From Apoda limacodes (lineage: Eukaryota; Arthropoda; Insecta; Lepidoptera; Limacodidae), in NCBI GenBank assembly GCA_946406115.1, contig OX291552.1, positions 4,650,001 through 4,714,000 of the forward strand: a stretch of 64,000 nt of DNA, in the 5' to 3' direction. The stretch's first letter is position 1, and each line of letters starts with the position of its first letter. Both the position numbers and the translations under genes were made by a program. The notes below the pieces were generated by a model. The model was not told where the DNA came from and did no database searches. It was given only the letters and a program-made list of their open reading frames with translations. This document shows positions 56,201 to 64,000 of the stretch, piece after piece.

Positions 56201-59200
56201 AATTATTATTGTCAATTCGTGATATATCATATCATACAATAGTGTGTGGACAGTGAAAAGATGCAGTAAAATATTTGAAATAAATCTTTATTTCTTTTTA
56301 ATTCGTAAACACGCCGCCGTTACAATAGTGCAACAAACTTATAAGACCCGGTGGTCAAAAATCAAAACTACAGTCGCCATATTGAAATGTGTGAACTTAC
56401 AACGACACTAGCGATCGAACATTCAAGGTCAAAAAGGTCAGAAAAGTTTGTTGCACTGTAATTGCTTTTGAAATGTTTACATGAGCAATAATTATTTTGA
56501 AAAGCATTCCGAATTGCTTTTGCTTCTGACAGTTGACGTTATTCACATTTAGTCAGATATGCAAGTAAACATGTAGTACACAGGTAACAAATAAGTTCAC
56601 TGTACACTATATTTAATGAATGATTATTTCTGAACTTTTCATGAATGGTGTTTTTGTTATATGTAAATAAGACTTTTGTTTCTATTGTGGTACACGTGAT
56701 ATATAGGAAAATGAATTAGTAGAGTCAGAATTATACCGTCGGATTGATGAGGATATTATATATTGCTCCTAATAAATAAAAGAGCCTGTTAAATATACGA
56801 GGTAACAAACACCGTAAAAATATATATACAGATTAGTGTTTTCTGTGTATACTTAATATGTACGTTAGGGTGCTTGTTTTCGGGCCCAATTTTTTTTTTT
56901 TTATCTCACGTGTCTCACTTTTATTCTGTTCTAAGACACAAAAAACTGTTAAATTTTATTTCTTTCGCATTTTTAAAGTAATGTTAAGGGGTCGCTTCCA
57001 GCAAATTAGAAAGAAAATATTTTTTTGAAAATTATGATCTTATATAACTATTAAATCCTAGAAAATAAAAGTAACCTAGGCTAATAATGTAGTTTCATTT
57101 GTATTAGGGTAGTTCTGCCGACTTCTGCTTGAATTTTTTGACAATCAAAAGAAGGTCCCTGTTGTTTGATGGTAATTAAATCTATTGTATTCTTTAATCA
57201 ATGCTATAACTCGATCTGCAGTCATTCAGCACTGTCATAGAACGTTCAATGTCTCTGGAAGCTTTCTAATCTTCATCTTCTTCCCAAAGAAGAGGTTCTC
57301 GTTCAATGTCTCTGGAAGCTTTCTAATCTTCATCTTCTTCCCAAAGAAGAGGTTCTCGTTCAATGTCTCTGGAAGCTTTCTAATCTTCATCTTCTTCCCA
57401 AAGAAGAGGTTCTCGTTCAATGTCTCTGGAAGCTTTCTAATCTTCATCTTCTTCCCAAAGAAGAGGTTCTCGTTCAATGTCTCTGGAAGCTTTCTAATCT
57501 TCATCTTCTTCCCAAAGAAGAGGTTCTCGTTCAATGTCTCTGGAAGCTTTCTAATCTTCATCTTCTTCCCAAAGAAGAGGTTCTCGTTCAATGTCTCTGG
57601 AAGCTTTCTAATCTTCATCTTCTTCCCAAAGAAGAGGTTCTCGTTCAATGTCTCTGGAAGCTTCTTATCTTCATCTTCTTCCCAAAGAAGAGGTTCTTTT
57701 TGCAAAAATGCTGGTGAAATTCCAAGGATTCTAAAAAATCTTAACGTGTTGCTGTGGACACAAAATATTTAATATTTTTTCATGAATGTCACTCATAATC
57801 AAGGTAATATGCTTGGGCTATAGTCTCCTCAGTCTTCATTCAGTGCGGTTACCATCTCTCAAACGCAACTTCGTCATCAAAAAAAGCAAGTGCGACAAGG
57901 TCTTCGAAAAGGTACCACAAATGCCCTAGAAACTTCGTAAGGGCTTTTTTGGACGAGGACAATATAAACAGAATATTATTAAAACTTTTTAAGGTTTTTT
58001 AACAGCCACAAGTAGTTCCTTTGTGCTATACATGCCGCAGGAAGCTTAAAACCAGCATCTTACATAAATTATAATAACGAAAACACAAATTTCAGTAGTC
58101 ACTTAGAGTTCTTGTTTTGGCAGTTTAAATTGGTCTCTTAACATAAAATGCTTACACCAATAAATCGCCTTTGCAATCCATCGTGCATGATAAAGACCCG
58201 CTGGAGCTCTAATCGATATCCCTTTGCTAGGTGTGCCCTACCAGAAATATGATTAAAAGTTTCAACAACTCCTTATAATCATCCTGAGGTTGGTAATCAT
58301 TTAACTGTTTCTCAGCAAACAAAATTGCTACATATTTTACGCATCTTAAGAGGCAGTACTGCATTACAGAAAAGTTGAGTAAAAACAAGGATGACGCGTT
58401 ATGTAACTGAGAGTGTAACTGCAGCTACATATCAACTCACTGTGATTGTCATTGAAATACGTAAAATAAATTAATAGTTTATTATAAAAAATTAATAATA
58501 AATATTACACATCATTGTTTTCAAAAAAATGCTTTTTCTCAGTGTCTCAAGCGCTATTACGGGTATGCTTTAGCAAAGTTGCACTTAGAAGTCTAATCCC
58601 TTTCTTTGCCGAAGCCTAAAAAAAAAACAGTGAAAATGGACCAGTTAACAATTTTTTAAATTTAAATTTTTTAATTTTTTCAGTGTTTGAACTACATCAC
58701 CGTCATTCAAGGCGGATCTGCTCAGCGGATAGGAAAACCGTTGCTAAAACCAACCGGCCAAGTGCGAGTCGGACTTGCGTACGAAGGGTTCCGTACCATT
58801 ATCTATAAGTGAATATATAAATAAATATTCTGTGGTTATTTCAAGCGTCTACCTGTTGCCGATATCAATATCGAGAAAAAATATCCCGTATTTTGTATGG
58901 GAGCCCCCTTAAACATTTATTTTATTCTGTTTTTTTTGGTATTTGTTGTTATACCGGCAACAGAAATATATCATCTGTGAAAATTTCATTTGTCTTAACT
59001 ATCACGGTTCATGAGATACAGCCTGGTGACAGACGGACATGCGGACGCACAGCGAAGTCTTAGTAATATGGTCCCGTTTTGTACTTTTGGGTACGGATCC
59101 CTAAAAATGAAATTCAGGTAGTAGGTATAGCCTATTTATAAGGCTGTGACATACAGTCGGACGGTCGGACGGACATGATGAATTTATTTATTGGTTTTTG

Positions 59201-62200
59201 CCATTTTTCTACGGAACCCTACAAATAATGGCATAGGAGACTTTTATCCCATTAGTCAGTTCCCACGAGGCTAGTTTATTACGCAGGTAAAACCCAAACG
59301 CAGTTATAAAAAATAATACGTTAAAAAACATGTTTATTGACAGCGCCACCTGACGAGGATCGAGAGGATGACTTTAGAGCTCCGCTGTACCGCAGTGTGG
59401 AGATCAACGGCATCACGGTGCGCATGAAATGGTGCGTCACATGCAAGTTTTACAGGCCGCCGCGGTGTTCCCACTGCTCCGTGTGCAACCACTGCATAGA
59501 GGCGAGTATTGATATAAGTACTTATGTGCCGATAGGTTATTACCCTAAACCCTCCTCTTGCACGCATACACCATGTTTTGCACGAGCTCAAGGGATTACA
59601 AAGGAGTCAAAAATGCTAGTAAATCGTGATAGCCGCGTCACTAATGTCAGTCGGCGATAGGCAAGGGCGCAGCAAAGATTTTTTCTAGGGGGGCCAGGAG
59701 GATTCTTTGATCCCCTCCCCTCCATTCTACGCCCATGGCGATAGGTGCTTAAAATGGAGTACGTCATAAGTGCACTTTCTGTACTTACTTATTTGTGATT
59801 ATGTCTTATAGTAATGTAGGCATTTGGGCGGGATCAAAGTAAAATTTTAAGGTCAAATTTGATGAAACGTTTGTGACGCGAAAACGTCGAAAAATAGGTA
59901 CTTGATTAGAAAATTCGAGAACATGTGACAGAAATAGATAAATGCGAAATAAAAAGAATATGCCCATGTAAAGTAGTGTCACATATATCACGTGATTTAA
60001 CGTAGTTTTTACAGTTGCTGTGCTTGTAGATGATTGATCTTGTCTTAATTAAGACGCGCCTTACAAAGTGAGCTCAGCTTACAGTGGTAGTTGTATATGG
60101 TCACACATTTGACAACCATTTTTAAAAGATATCCAGGTTATAATTTTTTAACATCCATACAGACGAAGTCGCGGGCAGTACTTAACGAATTAATTCAGAT
60201 ATTTTTTTAACACAAAATAACTTCACAAACGTCGATTAAAAATTTTTTACCAATAAAAAATGGATAAGACCTGCTAGTTATCACATATCAACCAAAAAGA
60301 CATCTGTGCCATTTGGCAAACTGGCGCCAGATCAGAAGAGGCAAAATCAATATCCGTTAACATCACTTATATCCATTATGACTCATAGATTAAAGGTCTT
60401 GTACCAGACCATAAAATATATTTAAAAAAAAATAATGAATCAGTTATATACCTACTGCGGATGTCTTAAAACCTGAGACTTCCCGGGATCAATGTACGTG
60501 CTAATTTTTTTCTTAATTTTAAAAGAAGTATGTAAATTGATTCACCTTTTCGTGAATTGTAATTACTGCTACATCCTGGTGTTGAAGTTTTTTTTTTTAA
60601 TCCTTACCTTATAGTTGTGATCCATTATTATTTTCATATTAGCTTCTTCTGTGATTCCATGTCTGCGTTGTACCAGGTTTCAAGTACCTGAACTGTTGAA
60701 GCTATATAACTTCGAGTTTAGTTTACGAGCTTTTTATTAGCTTCACCTGTATGTTTGTATGTTTGTTTGTAACCGACTTCTTTGGGCGCGATTTTGACCC
60801 ACTTTAAACGGCCAGATTTCGTTCAAACTTTGTAGATTTATTGAGGACCGATGACAATACACTAATTTCATAAAATAATTCCATTTTTCAATTTGCAAAA
60901 TATGATTTTTGTTAATTTATATAATTTTCATCTATAGTCGATAAGGTAAGAAAATAAAGCACTCTCTGATGCTTCGCATCATGAGTCGTGCAATAGTTTA
61001 AAATTAAAAAAACAAGCTATTATAAATAATCCAAACTAAAAAGTAGAAAATAAATAATAGTTTAAAAAAACTAAAAAACACGCTTTTTATAGAAAACCGA
61101 ACTAAAAAATAGAAAATAAATTTTAATGAATTTAAATTAAGAAAATAGTTTTAAAAATTTCAATGAATATAAATTAATAATAGTGTGAATAAAAAAAAAA
61201 AAATTTTATTTTAAAAAAAGCGTGGGGTGCTTTATAAGATATTATCGAAATGATAATCACTCTACTCATATCTGTCAATAAAATATTTATAACTATTGAC
61301 ACCATGCACCCCACGCTTTTTTTAAAATAAAATAATTTTTTTTTTATTCACACTATTATTAATTTATATTCATTGAAATTTTTAAAACTATTTTCTTAAT
61401 TTAAATTCGTTAAAATTTATTTTCTTTTTTTTTTAGTTCGGTTTTCTATAAAAAGCGTGTTTTTTAGTTTTTTTAAACTATTATTTATTATCCTCAGAAG
61501 GGGGTAACCAGTAGCTGGTAACACACCCACATCATACTGGACAGCCTTTTTTTACCAACCAATTTAGTCCTGCGTGACGGGGGGCGAGCCCATCGCCGAT
61601 ACACAGCTTCTGATGCGGACTATCTAGACTATATAGGCTCTGTATATGTCCCATACGACGTCAATTACCAGTTTTAAAATAATAACTGGTAATAAGAACT
61701 GGGACAGAATAATATTCTATTGCTAGTTCCTGGTGAACTATAAACCGTAAAGATTTTTCATACAAAGTTAATTTGCTATAATTATATAATTACAATAATA
61801 ATTGTACTACACATATTATACACTAGCTTTTGCCAGCGGCTCCGCCCGCCCTTAAATTTGCTTAATTAATGGTTAATTATACTTATTAAGTTTACTATAG
61901 TAAGCTATAGCTGCTGCTATAGTTCGTTTAAAAATTGGTTATTGTTATTTCCTCAGGAAATTTTGAATTTATCTTGATAAAAACTATCATATGTCCTTCC
62001 CCGGGACTCAAACTATCTCCATACCAAATTTCTTTTAAGTTGGCACAGCGGTTTAAGCGTAAAGAGGTAACAGACAGACAGACAAAGTTATACTTTCGCA
62101 TTCCTAATATTAGTATGGATTGCTCTGTTCTCAAACTAGTAATTCGGTGATCATAAATAACGACTGAAATTACAGAACCATTTTAAAGCCGGGATTCGAA

Positions 62201-63641
62201 TCCAGGAATACCAACGAGTCGATAATGTGTTATTGCAGGCCGTAGATTATCATGCCTTTTAATTTTCTTTTTTTTCAACAGACGTTCGACCACCACTGCC
62301 CGTGGGTAAACAACTGCATCGGTCGACGAAACTACAGATTTTTCTTCTTTTTCTTAATATCCCTCTCCATTCACATGCTGAGTATATTCGGTCTCAGTCT
62401 ATACTTTGTTATGAACAATAACGAAACGTTAGCACACGTGGAGTCCATCGTATCGTATCCTTTTTGTATAGTTATAAAAGTATGAAAAACATATTGTGTA
62501 AGAAATTAGGTTTTAGTATTTATTTTTATATTTTTTTGTATTTATTTATTTAGTGGTAGAACATGTATACCAAATATGAAATCAGGTACACATGTGTACC
62601 TTAATTAAAACATAAACTAAACTCTTTTAGGCTGTCGGGATAAGGCTAAAACTTTCATGGCAGTTGTTTATCGCTCACACATTTTGTTAGATCATTGCGC
62701 TTAGGTCGCTAAGGCGACGTATGCCTCTATGGCCTTGGTTTTTTTTAGTTTTGATTAAACTAGTAGTTTCAATAAATGTTTAACTGTGTTACTTTATAAT
62801 GAGACAGGTTTTAATATTTATGTACATACATACCCGAACGAAGCAAACTGAGGTAATCCACGCTGATTCCATGTTAAAAAGTGACCGCTGATGATATGTG
62901 TTTATTTTAACAATTTATTATTTTAATTCAATTAACTGTGAATTTTGGAGTGTGAAATGAATGGACCAGTTACACACCACACACCCTGTCTCTCTCTCTC
63001 ACACACACACAGACACATGTTTGTTTAAAGTACCATTTGAGGACTATAGTCGTATCAAGCCATCCGAGGACTGCCGAAAAAGTAACTTAGTGTGGTCATA
63101 TTGCTATCTCACCAAGAGTGAAAGAATCAGAAAATTAAATTAGTAGCGATCAGCCCATTCTTATAGCGCTATCTTAATTTTCATACACTAGACTTTTCAT
63201 GACCACACACACACACGCTAATATGCCTTGGGAAATCTTTTCAAGGACTTTTGTGTAAGCTGACCGAGGACGTAGACTAAAAAGTCCTCGGATGTGCCTT
63301 GTGTATTCATGCCCACGTCCTCACACACACACACACACACACATTTTAATTGTACAGTACATTCCTAAGTTAAATCATAAAAGTAGACATAATTCATCTC
63401 TCCAGCCTCTGAAAAACTGAAGATACCCTTAACAATAACAAACCAGTATGGTAATAATGGGCATAATCGCTTTGCTGGCGATTCCTATATTCGGGTTGAC
63501 GGGTTTTCATATGGTGTTGGTGTCCCGTGGGCGCACCACCAACGAACAAGTGACGGGGAAGTTTACCGGAGGGTACAACCCGTTCTCAAAGGGGTGCTGG
63601 TACAACTGTTGTTATACACAATTCGGCCCACAATATCCTAG
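44183..63641 (+). CDS. Zdhhc8: ZDHHC5/8-type protein S-palmitoyltransferase (exons 1-5, 3' end outside window)
   Basis: Exons 44183-44274, 48936-49054, 59344-59501, 62282-62454 and 63447-63641 join in frame to about 245 codons. Seen: the N-terminus [20 protein letters not shown] with the first membrane helix, a second helix [15 protein letters not shown], and the TFMDPG motif after it. The cysteine-rich domain is [18 protein letters not shown] to the catalytic [18 protein letters not shown] (Asp-His-His-Cys at residues 126-129). A third helix follows, a fourth helix [18 protein letters not shown], and the TTxE motif TTNEQ. Family role: a membrane enzyme that first palmitoylates its own Cys129, then transfers the acyl chain to substrate proteins. 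The long C-terminal tail typical of ZDHHC5/8 lies beyond the right edge. Confidence 0.95.
45040..45490. repeat. GC-rich block with internal duplication
   Basis: Two copies of a unit sharing ggcgctcgccggccgct and cgctaattttcatgtgctcc lie at about 45272-45350 and 45416-45485, with a third partial unit between them. It stands out in GC content from the surrounding AT-rich intron. Nature unknown; probably a repeat of a mobile-element family. Confidence 0.5.
46360..46470 (+). repeat. Dispersed repeat shared with 61495-61605
   Basis: Shares ggacagcc, ttttaccaacc and tttag.cctg words with 61535-61575, with a preceding acacacc..cat segment in both. A probable SINE or LINE fragment. Confidence 0.45.
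48936..49054 (+). CDS. Zdhhc8: ZDHHC8 exon 2
   Basis: After TTATGTTTCAG it reads [20 protein letters not shown], then [17 protein letters not shown], covering the luminal loop, second membrane helix and DPG motif. It ends at a GTAAGT donor one base into a codon. Confidence 0.94.
49244..49653. mobile_element. Candidate MITE (410 bp) with 13-bp inverted ends
   Basis: aagaccattgggc at 49244-49256 is repeated in exact reverse complement at 49641-49653, with weak similarity further in. No coding sequence lies inside. The target duplication is unclear. Confidence 0.5.
51515..51632 (+). repeat. LINE-type 3' end, copy D, with A tail
   Basis: Ends gtttgccacctcagtggtat plus an A run, and shares gggtcggcaacgcg, ggtgttgcaagcgtccatag and gtgaccgcttac with copy B in reverse. 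Confidence 0.7.
51638..51790 (-). repeat. RTE-type LINE fragment
   Basis: tatgtccactgctgaaaata and gtgtgtggctgtcctacttt parallel the 42275-42360 RTE C-terminal region in the same strand sense. Heavily decayed. Confidence 0.45.
51868..52133. mobile_element. MITE-like element (266 bp) with ~40-bp inverted ends
   Basis: The left end ctgtgaacaaattattggac and the right end in reverse complement ctgtgaacaaattatgggac match almost perfectly. Similarity runs on to a shared agcaaatgctg about 40 bp in. A fragment of another repeat (gcaaagtgcgagtcggactc, 52048-52067) lies inside, near the right end. Confidence 0.65.
54582..55277 (+). repeat. Retroelement tail region
   Basis: Starts actagcttttgccagcggct, as does 61824-61860, and ends cagctattatatatatat with attagtatagatt, a typical LINE or SINE 3' microsatellite end. 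The middle (54700-55080) is less certain and may be separate. Confidence 0.55.
55376..55551 (+). repeat. 30-bp minisatellite, six copies
   Basis: The unit begins aaaaccgagctagatgtgac and ends ggtacttctt. Six head-to-tail copies differ by single substitutions, and the fifth lacks four bases at its start. No spacers are present, so it is not a CRISPR array. Confidence 0.93.
55958..56190 (+). repeat. Retroelement 3' tail
   Basis: Begins tagctgtcccggcgaacgtt and ends gagatttatatatattaaga. The reverse complement of 6366-6595 is a close second copy. An A/T microsatellite at the end marks its 3' side. Confidence 0.7.
56327..56457. mobile_element. Small MITE-like element (131 bp) with 14-bp perfect inverted ends
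   Basis: agtgcaacaaactt at 56327-56340 is exactly reverse-complemented at 56444-56457. The body carries caaaactacagtcgccatat and is non-coding. Confidence 0.55.
57244..57697. repeat. 57-bp minisatellite, eight near-identical copies
   Basis: Copies start at 57244, 57301, 57358, 57415, 57472, 57529, 57586 and 57643. Each begins gttcaatgtctctggaagct and contains cttcatcttcttcccaaaga. The first seven appear identical; the last has a one-base deletion (gcttcttatctt). Since 57 is 3 x 19, the array is open in frames on both strands, giving 19-residue repeats ([10 protein letters not shown]... on plus, [10 protein letters not shown]... on minus). It lies in an intron and has no other gene-like sign. 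Confidence 0.95.
58735..59107 (+). repeat. Long dispersed repeat common in Lepidoptera
   Basis: Runs from accggccaagtgcgagtcgg through gaagggttccgtaccattat and tgagatacagcctggtgaca to tgggtacggatccctaaaaa. The start word recurs at 52048-52067, and a partial end (ttctacggaaccctac) at 59205-59222. Known to me as a recurrent lepidopteran interspersed repeat; class uncertain. Confidence 0.65.
59344..59501 (+). CDS. Zdhhc8: ZDHHC8 exon 3 (cysteine-rich domain)
   Basis: After a TTTATTGACAG acceptor it reads [20 protein letters not shown], then [20 protein letters not shown] and SVCNHCIE. These cysteines and histidine hold the two zinc ions of the DHHC fold. The exon must stop at 59501 to join exon 4 in frame, and the next bases are GCGAGT, not GT. 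Confidence 0.93.
60700..61000 (+). repeat. Retroelement-like region before the foldback
   Basis: Contains gtatgtttgtatgtttgttt, gtaaccgacttctttgggcg and cgatgacaatacac, which resemble widespread lepidopteran repeat phrases. Its end runs into the left arm of the foldback, so both may be parts of one element. Confidence 0.45.
61050..61488. repeat. Long foldback: ~180-bp inverted arms around a 75-bp loop
   Basis: The left arm 61050-61230 and right arm 61306-61488 are near-perfect reverse complements. They share actaaaaaacacgcttttta, aattaataatagtgtgaata and aaaaaaagcgtggggtgc. The loop is 61231-61305. A transcript through it would fold into a hairpin of about 180 bp. It is probably a foldback-type or MITE-like element. 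Confidence 0.9.
61495..61605 (+). repeat. Dispersed repeat shared with 46360-46470
   Basis: See 46360-46470. Here gggggtaaccagtagctggt, tggacagcctttttttacca and cctgcgtgacggggggcgag are visible. Confidence 0.45.
61824..62120 (+). repeat. Retroelement 3' tail
   Basis: Starts actagcttttgccagcggct and ends ttcctaatattagtatggat, with accaaatttcttttaagttg between. A LINE/SINE tail of the type also found at 54582-55277. Short ORFs here are incidental. Confidence 0.65.
62282..62454 (+). CDS. Zdhhc8: ZDHHC8 exon 4 (catalytic DHHC)
   Basis: Starts [20 protein letters not shown] right after the acceptor and continues into the third membrane helix [20 protein letters not shown]. The luminal-side [15 protein letters not shown] follows. 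The donor that keeps frame is TC|GTATCC at 62455. Confidence 0.94.
62455..63446 (+). other. ZDHHC8 intron 4 with CT/CA microsatellites
   Basis: About 990 bp. Dinucleotide runs lie at about 62988-63014, 63203-63216 and 63323-63344. No gene is seen; the short ORF at 62961-63143 is incidental. Confidence 0.7.
63447..63641 (+). CDS. Zdhhc8: ZDHHC8 exon 5
   Basis: Reads [20 protein letters not shown] (fourth membrane helix), then [19 protein letters not shown] with the TTxE motif and [20 protein letters not shown]. The Cys-rich juxtamembrane motif is shared by ZDHHC5/8 proteins. It ends two bases into a codon at GTGAGT. Confidence 0.94.
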   Translation, partial: YGNNGHNRFAGDSYIRVDGFSYGVGVPWAHHQRTSDGEVYRRVQPVLKGVLVQLLLYTIRPTIS

Positions 63642-64000
63642 GTGAGTACATATTAATGTAATTATAATTGATTTATATGTCATATTTATCATTAGTAAGT
63701 AGTTTTTTATTTTAAATCTCTAACCTGACTTCTAGGCTTTAGCATTAAAAGGCGCGGTGCCCAATTAAATAGTTTTGATGGTGACCTTTTTAGGGGTAAA
63801 GCCTTTCTAAGCCCTTTATCCTTTGAACGCTTATGAAATTTTGATATTCTCAAAACTGCTATCGATGTGGGCAAAAAGGCGCCCACAAAATTGCGCCACT
63901 GTATATTTTTGTTTGCGTTATGGTGTATCCGACCAACATTTTTCCATACAAACTGCATTACACTTAATATCTATAACATTACATAGTAACATTTCGCTGC
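63642..64000 (+). other. Start of ZDHHC8 intron 5, no feature seen
   Basis: AT-rich sequence to the window edge. The next exon is not within view. Confidence 0.7.

Larger units (their letters stand above)
49055..59343 (+). other. ZDHHC8 intron 2 (10.3 kb)
   Basis: The largest intron in the window. It contains MITE-like elements (49244-49653, 51868-52133, 56327-56457), LINE tails (51515-51632, 54582-55277, 55958-56190), two minisatellites (55376-55551, 57244-57697) and a long dispersed repeat (58735-59107). Unassigned parts: 49654-51514, 52134-53930, 56460-57240 and 57780-58730. At 53934-54460 a cgattttt/aaaaatcg-rich block looks repetitive but I cannot name it. Confidence 0.65.
59502..62281 (+). 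other. ZDHHC8 intron 3, GC-AG type (2.8 kb)
   Basis: Begins GCGAGT and ends TTTTTTCAACAG. It contains a retroelement-like region (60700-61000), a long foldback (61050-61488), a dispersed repeat (61495-61605), a retroelement tail (61824-62120) and a B-box-like word near 62187 on the minus strand. The part 59660-60690 is unassigned. Confidence 0.75.

Noticed and set aside
57185..57772. 195-codon ORF through the 57-bp array as a repeat protein gene
   Set aside because: It arises from a period divisible by three; the opposite strand is equally open, there is no conserved domain, and it sits in an intron.
1..64000. A bacterial-style defence or biosynthetic system
   Set aside because: Introns, splice sites, SINEs, LINEs and DNA transposons show a eukaryotic nuclear region; no clustered prokaryotic genes exist.

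Overview
This is an AT-rich, intron-rich animal nuclear region, most likely from a moth or butterfly (Lepidoptera). The basis is insect-type exon sequences of two conserved genes plus several interspersed repeat families that look lepidopteran. The species cannot be named from sequence alone.

Two host genes can be built exon by exon. On the minus strand, positions 1-24996 hold 13 coding exons of a SMARCAD1/Etl1-type SNF2 chromatin remodeller. The start codon is in the window and the 3' end runs off the left edge. All exon phases agree and the helicase motifs appear in order. On the plus strand, 44183-63641 holds the first five coding exons of a ZDHHC5/8-type protein S-palmitoyltransferase, which continues past the right edge. 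Its intron 3 appears to use a GC donor. The two genes are divergent and share no obvious function.

The 19 kb between them (24997-44182) is a transposon graveyard. It holds a tRNA-derived SINE, a Ty3/Gypsy element that lost gag but kept both LTRs and its target-site duplication (26428-30026), LINE fragments, a P-superfamily transposon with a THAP-type first exon (32772-36451) inserted in the middle of a hAT transposase gene (31971-37356), and a second hAT fossil with perfect 8-bp target duplications (39579-40869). Most coding frames here are broken.

The introns hold further mobile DNA: a complete but decayed BEL/Pao retrotransposon (13308-18878, 5-bp target duplication) antisense in SMARCAD1 intron 2, inverted-repeat (MITE-like) elements, LINE 3' tails, an unassigned transposon fossil with short terminal inverted repeats (4073-5310), two minisatellites (30-bp and 57-bp units) and a 440-bp foldback able to form a 180-bp hairpin. 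I saw no rRNA, CRISPR, viral genome or operon-like system. The most informative structures are the nested P-in-hAT insertion, the gag-less Gypsy, the GC-AG intron, the bidirectionally open minisatellite and the unassigned fossil in intron 8.
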